From: JB111 sp052093225
GTDB taxonomy: Bacteria; Actinomycetota; Actinomycetes; Actinomycetales; Actinomycetaceae
Length of the DNA stretch: 19,638 nucleotides
NCBI GenBank assembly: GCA_052093225.1
Contig: JBQDDG010000047.1
Span: 1-19,638 of the forward strand
Direction: 5' to 3'
Of the stretch, positions 8,758-16,077 are shown in pieces. Position 1 is the first letter of the stretch, and each line of letters starts with the position of its first letter. The notes under the pieces are model-generated. The model saw only the letters and a list, made by a program, of their open reading frames with translations. It was not told where the DNA came from and searched no databases. The translations under genes and the position numbers were made by a program.

Positions 8758-9360
8758 TCACCCGGCGTCGTCCGCGGCGATCTCCCACTCGACGCCGTCG
8801 GCCGTGTCGTCGCGGAAGCCGACGTAGTAGGTGTCGCCCTCGTAGACGTCGCCCCAGAACTGGCCCGAATAGCTGCCCCCGGGGGCGAGCTCGTCGGCGA
8901 CGGCGTCGTCGAACGCGACGATGCTGCTGCCGGAGGACTCGAGGTCGTCGGTCACCCGGAGGTCGTGGACGAGGTCCGACGTGGCGATCGTTTCCTCGCT
9001 CGCGTTGACCACCGTGACGTCGAGCAGGAAGAACGTGTCGGTCTGGGGGACCTCGTCCGCCAGGTCGCCCGGGAGCGTGTCCGTGAGGACGAAGTCGTCG
9101 ACGGTGAGGTCGAACGCGGGCAGGAGAATGGGCTCGAGCTCGGCGGTGTCGCCGACGGCGAGGAAGGCGACGTCCTCGTCAGCGCCGTCGCCCTCGGCAC
9201 CGGCCCCGGCCTCCTCGGCCCTGGCCTCCTCGGTGCCTGGCGAGCTCGGTGCGTCGGCCCGGGTCGACGCCGCATCAGTGCTCGCGGAGTCGTCCCCGCT
9301 GCCGCAGCCGGTGAGCAGGAACAGGACGGACGCGGTGGCCGCGGCGCGCCGGGAACGCAT
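8758..9360 (-). CDS. Secreted lipoprotein with a DUF4352-like beta domain
   Basis: The 200-residue product begins MRSRRAAATASVLFLLTGCG with lipobox LTGC (C19), so it is probably a membrane-anchored extracellular protein. A disordered Ala/Glu/Ser/Asp-rich linker (about residues 20-65) leads to a beta-rich domain. Its pattern AVGDTAELE, FFLLDVTVVNASEETIATS and the following strands resemble the immunoglobulin-like DUF4352 fold of many actinobacterial lipoproteins. That similarity is judged by eye. I chose ATG 9360-9358 over an upstream in-frame ATG because AGGAGA lies 7 bases before it and the signal sequence starts there. The mature protein is very acidic. A binding partner is unknown. It follows the carbamoyltransferase gene on the same strand with a 121-base gap. 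Confidence 0.78.
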   Translation of the reverse strand: MRSRRAAATASVLFLLTGCGSGDDSASTDAASTRADAPSSPGTEEARAEEAGAGAEGDGADEDVAFLAVGDTAELEPILLPAFDLTVDDFVLTDTLPGDLADEVPQTDTFFLLDVTVVNASEETIATSDLVHDLRVTDDLESSGSSIVAFDDAVADELAPGGSYSGQFWGDVYEGDTYYVGFRDDTADGVEWEIAADDAG

Positions 9361-9481
9361 ACGTGGATCTCCTGGGTCGAGGGGCACAGGCATCGTATCG
9401 GTCGGCCCCGCGCCGGCCGGCCCAGCCGGTGAGGGCACTCCACTGCCATGCCGCCGTCGTCGGCCCTGGTCCCGGCGGGGG

Positions 9482-10495
9482 TCAGGCGCCCGCGAGGGTG
9501 GCCACCATGACGGCCTTGATCGTGTGCATCCGGTTCTCGGCCTGGTCGAAGACGACCGAGCGGTCCGACCGGAAGACCTCGTCGGTCACCTCGAGGGCAT
9601 CCATCCCGCTCGACTCGTACACCTCGCGGCCGACGGCGGTACCGAGGTCGTGGAACGCCGGCAGGCAGTGCATGAAGACCGCGCGGTCGTTGCCGGTGGC
9701 GGCCATGACGTCGGCAGTCACCTGGTAGTCACGCAGCCGCTCGATGCGCTCCGCCCAGACCTCCTTCTTCTCGCCCATCGACACCCACACGTCGGTGGAC
9801 ACGGCGTCGGCCCCCCGCACGCCCTCGGCGACGTCGTCGGTGATCGTGATCCGTGCCCCGGTCCGCTCCGCGACCGAACGCGCCTCCTCGACGACGTCGG
9901 CCGGCGGCTGGTATCCCTCCGGCGCGACGATCCGCACGTCCATCCCGAGGAGGGCCGAGGACACGAGCAGGGAGCGGCCGGTGTTGAACCGGGCGTCGCC
10001 GAGGTAGGTGTGCGTGACCTCGTTCAGCGGCCTGCCGGTGTGCTCGCGGATCGTCAGCGCGTCGGCGAGCATCTGGGTGGGGTGCCAGTCGTCGGTCAGC
10101 CCGTTGTAGACGGGGACGCCCGCGTGCTCGGCGAGGGTCTCGACCGTGGCCTGGTGGTCCCCGCGGTACTGGACGGCGTCGTACATGCGCCCGAGGACCG
10201 CGGCGGTGTCCGCGATCGACTCCTTGTGCCCGATCTGTGAGCCCGACGGGTCGAGGTACGTCGTCGCCGCTCCCTGGTGGGCGGCCCCGACCTCGAACGC
10301 CGCCCGCGTGCGGGTGGAGGTCTTCTCGAAGATCAGGGCGACCGCCCGACCTGTCAGGCGGCGCTCCTCCCGGCCCTCGCGGCGCTCGGCCTTGAGCCGC
10401 TCGGCGAGGTCGACGAGGTGGAGCCACTCCTCGGGCGAGAAGTCGAGCTCCTTGAGCAGGTGGCGGCCGGTGAGGTCGGTGGGGGAGGCGGTCAT
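9482..10495 (-). CDS. Ornithine carbamoyltransferase, long (ArcB-like) form
   Basis: The enzyme interconverts ornithine plus carbamoyl phosphate and citrulline plus phosphate. The 337-residue protein has the carbamoyl-phosphate motif STRTR (60-64), HPTQ (138-141), the ornithine loop SMG (239-241) and HCLP (276-279), so all key residues are present. The N-terminus HLLKELDFSPEEW, the segment FEKTSTRTRAAFEVGA and the length match the ArcB/E. coli ArgF group, rather than the shorter (about 305-residue) ArgF usual in actinobacterial arg operons. No other carbamoyltransferase is in the window and the argF slot between argD and argR is empty. It may therefore serve biosynthesis, catabolism with the nearby arginine deiminase, or both. 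No carbamate kinase is seen. argF or arcB would both be defensible names. Confidence 0.95.
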   Translation of the reverse strand: MTASPTDLTGRHLLKELDFSPEEWLHLVDLAERLKAERREGREERRLTGRAVALIFEKTSTRTRAAFEVGAAHQGAATTYLDPSGSQIGHKESIADTAAVLGRMYDAVQYRGDHQATVETLAEHAGVPVYNGLTDDWHPTQMLADALTIREHTGRPLNEVTHTYLGDARFNTGRSLLVSSALLGMDVRIVAPEGYQPPADVVEEARSVAERTGARITITDDVAEGVRGADAVSTDVWVSMGEKKEVWAERIERLRDYQVTADVMAATGNDRAVFMHCLPAFHDLGTAVGREVYESSGMDALEVTDEVFRSDRSVVFDQAENRMHTIKAVMVATLAGA

Positions 10496-10501
10496 GGGTC
10501 A

Positions 10502-10507
10502 AGGGTA
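10502..10507 (-). promoter_or_regulatory. Likely -10 element of the carbamoyltransferase gene (leaderless)
   Basis: On the minus strand the sequence before the ATG reads TACCCT, then six bases, then ATG. TACCCT fits TANNNT and the spacing places the transcript start at the ATG itself. No Shine-Dalgarno sequence is visible, which agrees with a leaderless message. No ARG box (TGCAT-N4-ATGCA-like) is seen here, unlike upstream of argC. Confidence 0.42.
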
Positions 10508-10658
10508 CGGACCCCGGGCCGTGCGCCCGACGGCGATGGGCCGGGTCGGTCGGGTGCGTTGCCGTGCTTCCCCCGGCTCTTCTTTTCACGCTGAGGATAA
10601 GGTGGAGCGCGTTCGACGGGGAACAGGTGGCCCACGGGCCGGAGGGGGGCGGTCATCG

Positions 10659-10939
10659 ATGACCGGGACGACGGAGGACCGCCGGGGAGGCTGGTTCGAC
10701 ATGCGTGCGCTCAAGCAGGACGCGAAGGGCGCGACGCTCGATGCGAGCGTGGCGCTGCTGGCCACGCTCGTGATCCTTGCGGTGCTGTGGTGGCGCATCG
10801 CCGAGGGGACGTCCGACACGATTGCGGTGATGCCGGACCTGGCTGCCACGGAGTACTGGATGTACTCGATGTGTCAGGCCTTCGGGTGGTCCGCCCTGCT
10901 CTGGACTACGACGAGATCTTCGTCGAGCCCCAGGAGTAG
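10659..10939 (+). pseudogene. Truncated, frame-shifted membrane protein gene, ferric-reductase-like N-terminus
   Basis: From ATG 10659 (GGAGGGGGG lies about 9 bases before it) about 81 codons encode a charged N-terminus, one clear membrane segment (ASVALLATLVILAVLWWRIA), and EYWMYSMCQAFGWSALLW. The last part resembles the start of the next helix in actinobacterial ferric-reductase-like heme membrane proteins (recognised by eye). At about 10904 the coding signal jumps frame. The original frame becomes Ser/Arg-rich with poor codons, while the shifted frame reads DYDEIFVEPQE then TAG at 10937-10939, with G or C at every third position. The simplest reading is an internal deletion joining the gene's beginning to its end, or to the end of another gene. 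Its neighbours in iron metabolism fit. Confidence 0.6.
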
Positions 10940-10968
10940 TAGGTCCGGGCGCAGGCCGGCGCCCCGGC

Positions 10969-11616
10969 TCAGGCCGTGGCGCCGGCAGCCGCCGGGTGCC
11001 GCTCCCCGAGCGCGACGAAGACCGCGGCGTTGTGCGCGAACGCGGCCTTGGCCTCGGCCACGCACGCCTCACGCTCGGGGGCGGAGAGGTCGGCCGCGTC
11101 CGTTGCTGCCCGCCACTCGTCCTTGTAGGGCTTGGACTTCGGGATGTCGGCGAACGTGTAGAACGTGAGCTCGGCGTCGGTCATGCCGTAGTGGCGCCGG
11201 AGCATCCGGGCGATCACCTGTCCGCCGGACAGGTCCCCGAGGTGCCGGGTGTAGGCGTGAGCGAGGTAGGCCGGCGCATCGTCGATCGACTCGAGCCGGG
11301 TGACGTAGGCGCGCGTCTCCGGCAGCACCTCGAGGTCGCGCCAGCCCTCACCGGCGAGCGTGCGCAGGTCCGCCTCGAGCGACTGCTCGCGCAGGAGCTC
11401 GGTGCGGACGAACGGGGCCGCCCTCGGGTCCTCGGCGACGCGCCGGCCGGCGGCCTCGAGCGCCGTGTAGACGGCGTGGTGCTGCCGCGCGAGGTCGACG
11501 TAGGCCTCGCGCCCGAGCCGTCCGCCCATGAGGTCGGTGACGAACGAGCGCGTCTCGGCGTGCTCGTGCTCGTCCCGGGTGGCGGTACGTAGCTGCTCGG
11601 AGAGCTCAGCGGCCAT
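10969..11616 (-). CDS. hmuO: Biliverdin-producing heme oxygenase
   Basis: Heme oxygenase opens heme to biliverdin, CO and free iron, letting the cell use host or environmental heme as an iron source; it is cytosolic. The 215-residue all-helical protein fits the corynebacterial HmuO type. The proximal histidine is H17 in RDEHEHAETRSFV, and the distal glycine-rich helix is GDLSGGQ (127-133) in YTRHLGDLSGGQVIARMLRR. I chose ATG 11616-11614 because GGAG lies 7 bases before it and the family starts near SEQLR. A longer frame exists upstream but has no support. Two matched palindromes at 11651-11688 lie in its promoter region. It is in the same direction as arginine deiminase but probably separately controlled. 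Confidence 0.93.
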   Translation of the reverse strand: MAAELSEQLRTATRDEHEHAETRSFVTDLMGGRLGREAYVDLARQHHAVYTALEAAGRRVAEDPRAAPFVRTELLREQSLEADLRTLAGEGWRDLEVLPETRAYVTRLESIDDAPAYLAHAYTRHLGDLSGGQVIARMLRRHYGMTDAELTFYTFADIPKSKPYKDEWRAATDAADLSAPEREACVAEAKAAFAHNAAVFVALGERHPAAAGATA

Positions 11617-11650
11617 GGGCACACTCCTGACGGTGCGGTGGACGGGACGT

Positions 11651-11688
11651 TGCTGACAGTTCGTCAGCACGAGATGACATGGTGTCAT
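11651..11688 (-). promoter_or_regulatory. Twin palindromic operators TGAC-N5-GTCA before the heme oxygenase gene
   Basis: TGCTGAC-AGTTC-GTCAGCA (11651-11669) and ATGACA-TGG-TGTCAT (11674-11688) are both perfect inverted repeats. Both contain the same 13-base core TGAC-N5-GTCA (11654-11666 and 11675-11687). Their centres are 21 bases apart, about two helical turns, so two dimers would sit on the same DNA face. They lie 35-72 bases before the heme oxygenase ATG and just after the arginine deiminase stop. The core is not a DtxR box. The size fits a TetR- or MarR-class dimer; the regulator is unknown. Confidence 0.68.
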
Positions 11689-11710
11689 TACGCGAGGGGG
11701 TCGACAACCC

Positions 11711-13045
11711 TCACGCGCCCTCGCGCACCACGGGGCAGCTCATGCAGCGCGGCCCGCCGCGCCCGCGCCCCAGCTCGGCACCGGGTACCTCCAGCACCTC
11801 GACGCCACGTCTGCGCAGGTGGGCGTTCGACGTCGGCGTCCGGTCGTAGGTGACGACGACGCCGGGGGACAGGGCGAGGGCGTTGCACCCGTCGTCCCAC
11901 TGCTCGCGGGCGGCACTGCGCGCGTCCAGGTCCGGGGTGAGGAAGCGCAGGTCGTCCCGCCCGACAACCTCGGCGAGCCCCGCCCGCATCTGCTCCGGCG
12001 GATGATCGGTGACCTCGACCCCGCCCGAGCCGTCGGGCGTGAGCGTGAAGCTCGCCAGGTCGCCGAGCCCGCCGTAGAGGAGGAAGGTGCGTTCGTCGAC
12101 CATCGTCATGGCGGTGTCGAGGTGCATGAGCTCGCGAGCCGTCGGCATGGCGAGTGCGAGCACCCGGTCCGCGGAGCCGGCGTCGAACAGTCGGGCGGCC
12201 AGGTGCTCGACGCCCTGCGGCGTCGTCCGCTCGCTCATCCCGACGACGACGGCGCCGTCCCCGACCACGAGCACGTCCCCGCCCTCGACGTTCGCCGCCC
12301 CCTCGGCCGGCCCGGCGGCCCAGCGGTGGAACGACGTCGCCGCGGCACCCGGGCCACCCGTGCCGCGTGCCGGTTCCCGAGGGTGACCGTCCGGCGTCGG
12401 GGCGCCGCCGCCGTTCGCCCGGAACGGGGCGAAGCGTGGGTGCCACCGGTAGATGGCCTCGTAGTGGACCGACTCCCGCACGCGGGCCGCGTAGCGCATC
12501 GAGTTGACCGCGACGCCGTCGTAGACCCAGCACGAGGCGTCGCGGGTGAAGAGGTGGTTCGGCAGCGGGCCGAGGATGAGCGCCTCCGGGCCCCGCACGT
12601 GCAGGGGGAGGGTGTCGACGCCGCCGAGCCGGTCGGCGACCTCACGGCCGGTGAGCCCCGCGACGAGGATCCCCGCGAGCTCGGCGTCGGCCAGCCCGCT
12701 CGCGTGCTCGCGCAGGGCGGTGGCGAGCGACGGGCCGAGGTGCTCGCGCGTGAACGTGGCGTCGAGGACGTGGGCGCGCGCCTCGGGCACCGCGAGGGTC
12801 TGGGTGAGCAGGTCGGGCAGCTGGTGGACGACCACGCCCGCGGAATCGAGGACCGAGACGAACGCGTCGTGCTCGTCCTGCGCCCGCGAGACCCACAGCA
12901 GGTCGTCCCACAGCAGCTCGTCCATCGTGGCGGGCGTGAGGCGCTCGAGCTCCGCACCGGGACGATGGACGATCACCTCCCGCAACGGCCCGACCTCGGA
13001 CCCGACGAACGGCACGGGCGGGAGGTCGGGCACGTCGTCGTCCAT
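11711..13045 (-). CDS. arcA: Arginine deiminase
   Basis: ArcA hydrolyses arginine to citrulline and ammonia, the first step of the arginine deiminase pathway. The 444-residue protein has SEVGPLREVIVHRPG at the N-terminus, LFTRD (165-169), the catalytic acid in EGGD (254-257), HLD (308-310) with the catalytic histidine, and the nucleophile C434 in GGPRCMSCPVVRE. It is about 30 residues longer than usual because of a Gly/Pro/Ala-rich insert at about 207-250, before EGGD. I chose ATG 13045-13043 because the fold begins soon after; no clear Shine-Dalgarno lies before it. Here it stands near a long-form carbamoyltransferase but not beside it, and the antiporter and carbamate kinase of a full arc operon are absent. 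It diverges from the F420-type reductase gene. Confidence 0.95.
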   Translation of the reverse strand: MDDDVPDLPPVPFVGSEVGPLREVIVHRPGAELERLTPATMDELLWDDLLWVSRAQDEHDAFVSVLDSAGVVVHQLPDLLTQTLAVPEARAHVLDATFTREHLGPSLATALREHASGLADAELAGILVAGLTGREVADRLGGVDTLPLHVRGPEALILGPLPNHLFTRDASCWVYDGVAVNSMRYAARVRESVHYEAIYRWHPRFAPFRANGGGAPTPDGHPREPARGTGGPGAAATSFHRWAAGPAEGAANVEGGDVLVVGDGAVVVGMSERTTPQGVEHLAARLFDAGSADRVLALAMPTARELMHLDTAMTMVDERTFLLYGGLGDLASFTLTPDGSGGVEVTDHPPEQMRAGLAEVVGRDDLRFLTPDLDARSAAREQWDDGCNALALSPGVVVTYDRTPTSNAHLRRRGVEVLEVPGAELGRGRGGPRCMSCPVVREGA

Positions 13046-13121
13046 GACAGGGGAGTCTGCCGTATGACGCAGGACCCTCGAAGGCAGGAATTGGACGGCA
13101 CGAATCGACGTTGGCGCGCAC

Positions 13122-13817
13122 ATGACAACCATCGGACTCATCGGCAGCGGGAACATCGGCAGCACCGTCGCAAGGCTCGCGGTCGACGCGGGTCTCGACG
13201 TCGTGCTCAGCAACAGCCGGGGTCCCGAGACTCTCTCCGACGTGGTCGAACGGCTCGGGCCCCGGGCCCGGGCCGCGACGCCCGCCGAGGCCGGTGCCGC
13301 CGGAGACATCGTCGTGGTCACCGTCCCGCTGAAGGCATACCAGGACGTCCCGGTCGAGCCGCTGCGCGGCAAGGTCATCGTCGACACCATCAACTACTAC
13401 CCGGAACGCGACGGTCACATCGCTGAGCTCGACGACGAGACCACCACCACCAGCGAGCTGCTGCAGAAGCACCTTCCCGAGTCCCGCGTCGTCAAGGCGT
13501 TCAACAACATCTACGTCGACCACCTCGCCGCGCTGCCCCGTCCCAGCGGGAGTCCTGAACGTTCCGTGCTCGCCATCGCTGGCGACGACGCCGGGGCAAA
13601 GCACACCGTGAGCGACTTCCTCGATGCCATCGGCTACGACGCCTACGACGTCGGCCCGCTCGCGGCCGGTTGGCGTTTCCAGCGCGATACGGCCGCGTAC
13701 ACCCAGCCCTACGCGGTCCCGGGCACGACCTACCCGGACTGGAAGCCACGACCCCTCACCGCCGACGCGCTCAGGGAGCACCTCGAAGCGGCACGGCGCT
13801 ACCGCGACATGTCGTGA
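13122..13817 (+). CDS. F420/NADP oxidoreductase family protein
   Basis: The 231-residue product belongs to the NADP-oxidoreductase, coenzyme F420-dependent family. It has a nucleotide-binding Rossmann fold with IGLIGSGNIGSTVARLAVDA at the N-terminus and an NADP-type loop at SNSRGP (about 30-35). Later segments IVVVTVPLKAYQDVP, VVKAFNNIYVDHL and GWRFQRDTAAYTQPY also fit. F420-dependent NADP reductase passes hydride between F420 and NADP, but many family members act on other substrates, so the cofactor is not proven here. ATG 13122 follows 76 bases after the divergent arginine deiminase start. No obvious ribosome site is seen. No F420 synthesis gene is in the window. Confidence 0.82.
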   Translation: MTTIGLIGSGNIGSTVARLAVDAGLDVVLSNSRGPETLSDVVERLGPRARAATPAEAGAAGDIVVVTVPLKAYQDVPVEPLRGKVIVDTINYYPERDGHIAELDDETTTTSELLQKHLPESRVVKAFNNIYVDHLAALPRPSGSPERSVLAIAGDDAGAKHTVSDFLDAIGYDAYDVGPLAAGWRFQRDTAAYTQPYAVPGTTYPDWKPRPLTADALREHLEAARRYRDMS

Positions 13818-13829
13818 CGAAACCGCACG

Positions 13830-13853
13830 ATCTGATATCATCCATCTGATATC
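13830..13853 (+). promoter_or_regulatory. Promoter and operator of the toxin-antitoxin pair
   Basis: ATCTGATATC occurs twice as a direct repeat (13830-13839 and 13844-13853), 14 bases apart; each copy contains the 6-base palindrome GATATC. TATCAT at 13836-13841 fits a -10 hexamer and overlaps the first copy. Toxin-antitoxin operons are usually repressed by their own complex at such repeats. The region is clearly AT-richer than its surroundings. A perfect GGAGGT ribosome site follows at 13854-13859. Confidence 0.65.
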
Positions 13854-13866
13854 GGAGGTGGGTCAC

Positions 13867-14094
13867 GTGGAGCAGATTCTGATTCGCAATCTCCCCGTAG
13901 GTACGAAGGCCTCTCTGCGTGCGCGGGCCAAGCAGAACCAGCGCTCGCTGGAGGCGGAGGCGAGAGCGCTGCTAGCCGCGGCAGCTCAGCAGCAGCCCCC
14001 GACGATCGTCGACCTGGTTAGTGTCGAGGACGGCGTCGAGATCGAGTTCGAGCCCGAGCAGCTCGGCATGCGCGCACGGACCCCTGAGCTGTGA
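13867..14094 (+). CDS. FitA/VapB-like antitoxin
   Basis: The 75-residue product starts (M)EQILIRNLPVGTKASLRARA with KQNQRSLEAEARALL. This is a ribbon-helix-helix DNA-binding domain of the FitA/Arc type, one strand then two helices. The C-terminal half (about 45-75) is acidic and extended, as expected for the segment that wraps and blocks the toxin. GTG 13867 is chosen because GGAGGT lies 7 bases before it; another in-frame GTG at 13858 overlaps that ribosome site. Its stop overlaps the toxin start by four bases. It should neutralise the PIN toxin and, with it, repress the promoter at 13830-13853. More AT-rich codons than in arg genes suggest later acquisition. Confidence 0.87.
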   Translation: MEQILIRNLPVGTKASLRARAKQNQRSLEAEARALLAAAAQQQPPTIVDLVSVEDGVEIEFEPEQLGMRARTPEL

Positions 14095-14516
14095 GGTACG
14101 TGCTCGATACCAACGTGGTCTCCGCTCTCCGTGTCCGTGGTCGTCACCCTGGGGTCGAGCAGTGGGCCTCGGCCGTACCTGTGGCCGATCAGTTCATCAC
14201 TGCCATGACCGTCGCGGAGATCGAGCGGGGAGTGGCCGCCCGCGAGCGCACCGATCCCAGACAAGGCGCAGTGCTGCGACGGTGGCTCGAGGACCACGTG
14301 CTACCGGCCTTCGACGGGCGAGTGCTGCCCTTCGACCTGGATGCCGCTCGCGTCCTCGGCGGCTATCGAGTCCCGGAACACGCGCCTTTCGACGACGCAC
14401 TCATCGCTGCCATCGCCGAGGTCCGCGCGATGACCGTGGTGACACGCAACGTGAAGCACTTCCGACCACTCGGCGTGCAGTGCCTGGACCCATGGGATGC
14501 CACGTCGGGGGCCTGA
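14091..14516 (+). CDS. PIN-domain ribonuclease toxin, FitB/VapC-like
   Basis: The 141-residue PIN protein is a metal-dependent RNase toxin. Acidic residues expected to bind metal are D6 in YVLDTNVVSAL, E43 in TVAEIERGV, and D101/D102 in APFDDALIAAIA; the TRNVKHF motif (118-124) is typical of FitB-type members. All core residues are present, so it should be active when freed of its antitoxin. GTG 14091 overlaps the antitoxin stop (GTGA), coupling their translation. Target RNA cannot be told from sequence; VapC enzymes often cut tRNA or rRNA. The pair sits between the F420-type gene and argH, within the block that separates argH from argG. Confidence 0.92.
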   Translation: MRYVLDTNVVSALRVRGRHPGVEQWASAVPVADQFITAMTVAEIERGVAARERTDPRQGAVLRRWLEDHVLPAFDGRVLPFDLDAARVLGGYRVPEHAPFDDALIAAIAEVRAMTVVTRNVKHFRPLGVQCLDPWDATSGA

Positions 14517-14589
14517 CGCGACGAAGCGCGCACCCCCGCACGCCCGGAACGGTCGACCTGGGTGGCGTCAGCGGTGCGACCATGGCCCC

Positions 14590-16077
14590 ATGACCGCACC
14601 TGACCAGGGATCTGCCGAGCAGACCGAGTCCGCTGAGCTCCGCCTGTGGGGAGGCCGCTTCGCCGGTGGCCCCGCCGACGCGCTGACCGAGCTCTCGCGC
14701 TCCACCCACTTCGACTGGCGTCTCGCCCGCCACGACATCGCCGGGTCGCGTGCCCACGCCCGTGCGCTCGCCGCCGCCGACCTGCTCACCGCCGGCGAGC
14801 TGACCGGCATGCTCGCCGCGCTCGACACGCTCGAGGCCGACGTCGTCTCCGGCGCGTTCGCCCCGCGGCCCGAGGACGAGGACGTGCACACCGCCCTCGA
14901 GCGTGGCCTCATCGAACGGGCCGGCGCCGAGCTCGGTGGCCGGCTGCGTGCCGGGCGCTCCCGCAACGACCAGATCGCCACGCTCGTGCGCCGGTACCTG
15001 CGCGAGGAGGCCCGTCACGTCGGCGGCCTGCTCCTCGACGTCGTCGACGCCCTGGTCGACCAGGCGGCCGCCCACCCGGGGGCGATCATGCCGGGCCGCA
15101 CGCACATGCAGCACGCCCAGCCGATCCTCCTCGCGCACCACCTCCTCGCCCATGCGTGGCCGATGATGCGCGACGTCGAGCGGCTCCTCGACTGGGACGT
15201 GCGCGCCGCGCTCTCGCCCTACGGCGCCGGTGCGCTCGCCGGCAACACCCTCGGCCTCGACCCGCACGCCGTCGCCGCCGAGCTCGGCTTCATGGGGCCC
15301 GAGGAGAACTCCCTCGATGCCACCTCGGCGCGCGACGTCGTCGCGGAGTTCTCCTGGATCACCGCGATGATCGGCGTCGACCTCTCCCGCATCTCCGAGG
15401 AGATCATCGTATGGGCGACCAAGGAGTTCGGCTTCGTCACCCTCGACGACTCCTACTCCACCGGGTCGAGCATCATGCCGCAGAAGAAGAACCCCGACGT
15501 CGCCGAGCTCACCCGCGGCAAGGCGGGCAGGCTCATCGGTGACCTCACCGCCCTGCTCGTCACGCTCAAGGGCCTCCCGCTCGCCTACGACCGCGATCTC
15601 CAGGAGGACAAGGAGCCGGTCTTCGACGCCGTGGACACGCTCTCGGTCCTCCTGCCCGCCGTCGCCGGCCAGATCGCCACGCTCACCTTCCACACCGACC
15701 GGATGGCGGAGCTCGCCCCGCAGGGGTTCTCCCTCGCCACCGACATCGCCGAGTGGCTCGTCCGCCGTCGCGTCCCGTTCCGTGAGGCGCACGAGATCGC
15801 CGGCGGCTGCGTCCAGGTGGCGGAGTCCCAGGACAAGGAGCTGTGGGACCTCACCGACGAGGAGCTGGCAGGCGTGTCCGCCCACCTCACGCCCGAGGTC
15901 CGCGAGGTCCTGTCGGCGCAGGGGTCGGTCGCCGCCCGGGACGGGCACGGCGGGACCGCGCCGGTCCGCGTCGTCGAGCAGCTTGCCCGGGCCGCCGAGC
16001 GGAGCGGCCAGCTGCGCGCCGCGCTCCTCGGCGGGTCCGGTGCCGAGGAGGGCACGGGCGCGGAGGACGACTCCTGA
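14590..16077 (+). CDS. argH: Argininosuccinate lyase
   Basis: ArgH splits argininosuccinate into arginine and fumarate, the final step of the pathway, as a cytosolic tetramer. The 495-residue protein begins its fold at LWGGRFAGGPADALTELSRS. It contains AGRSRNDQIATLVRRYLRE, GRTHMQHAQPILLAHHL and the superfamily signature GSSIMPQKKNPD (292-303), in which S293 or S294 is the catalytic serine. The C-terminus has a polar Gly/Glu tail of about 20 residues, making it slightly longer than usual (about 470). ATG 14590 is the only sensible start; its ribosome site is weak. It lies 73 bases after the toxin gene and ends in CTGA, overlapping the DNA glycosylase start. Separation from argG by 6.5 kb is unusual. 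Confidence 0.97.
   Translation: MTAPDQGSAEQTESAELRLWGGRFAGGPADALTELSRSTHFDWRLARHDIAGSRAHARALAAADLLTAGELTGMLAALDTLEADVVSGAFAPRPEDEDVHTALERGLIERAGAELGGRLRAGRSRNDQIATLVRRYLREEARHVGGLLLDVVDALVDQAAAHPGAIMPGRTHMQHAQPILLAHHLLAHAWPMMRDVERLLDWDVRAALSPYGAGALAGNTLGLDPHAVAAELGFMGPEENSLDATSARDVVAEFSWITAMIGVDLSRISEEIIVWATKEFGFVTLDDSYSTGSSIMPQKKNPDVAELTRGKAGRLIGDLTALLVTLKGLPLAYDRDLQEDKEPVFDAVDTLSVLLPAVAGQIATLTFHTDRMAELAPQGFSLATDIAEWLVRRRVPFREAHEIAGGCVQVAESQDKELWDLTDEELAGVSAHLTPEVREVLSAQGSVAARDGHGGTAPVRVVEQLARAAERSGQLRAALLGGSGAEEGTGAEDDS

Noticed and set aside
10593..10611. A possible DtxR box (TGAGGATAAGGTGG...) before the broken membrane gene
   Set aside because: Only the left half resembles the consensus; the right half CCTAA arm is absent, so it does not meet the standard set by 16823-16841.
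11651..11669. TGCTGAC-N5-GTCAGCA as a terminator for arginine deiminase
   Set aside because: The stem is only 7 pairs with no T-run, and its core is repeated in a second palindrome 21 bases away, which fits an operator better.
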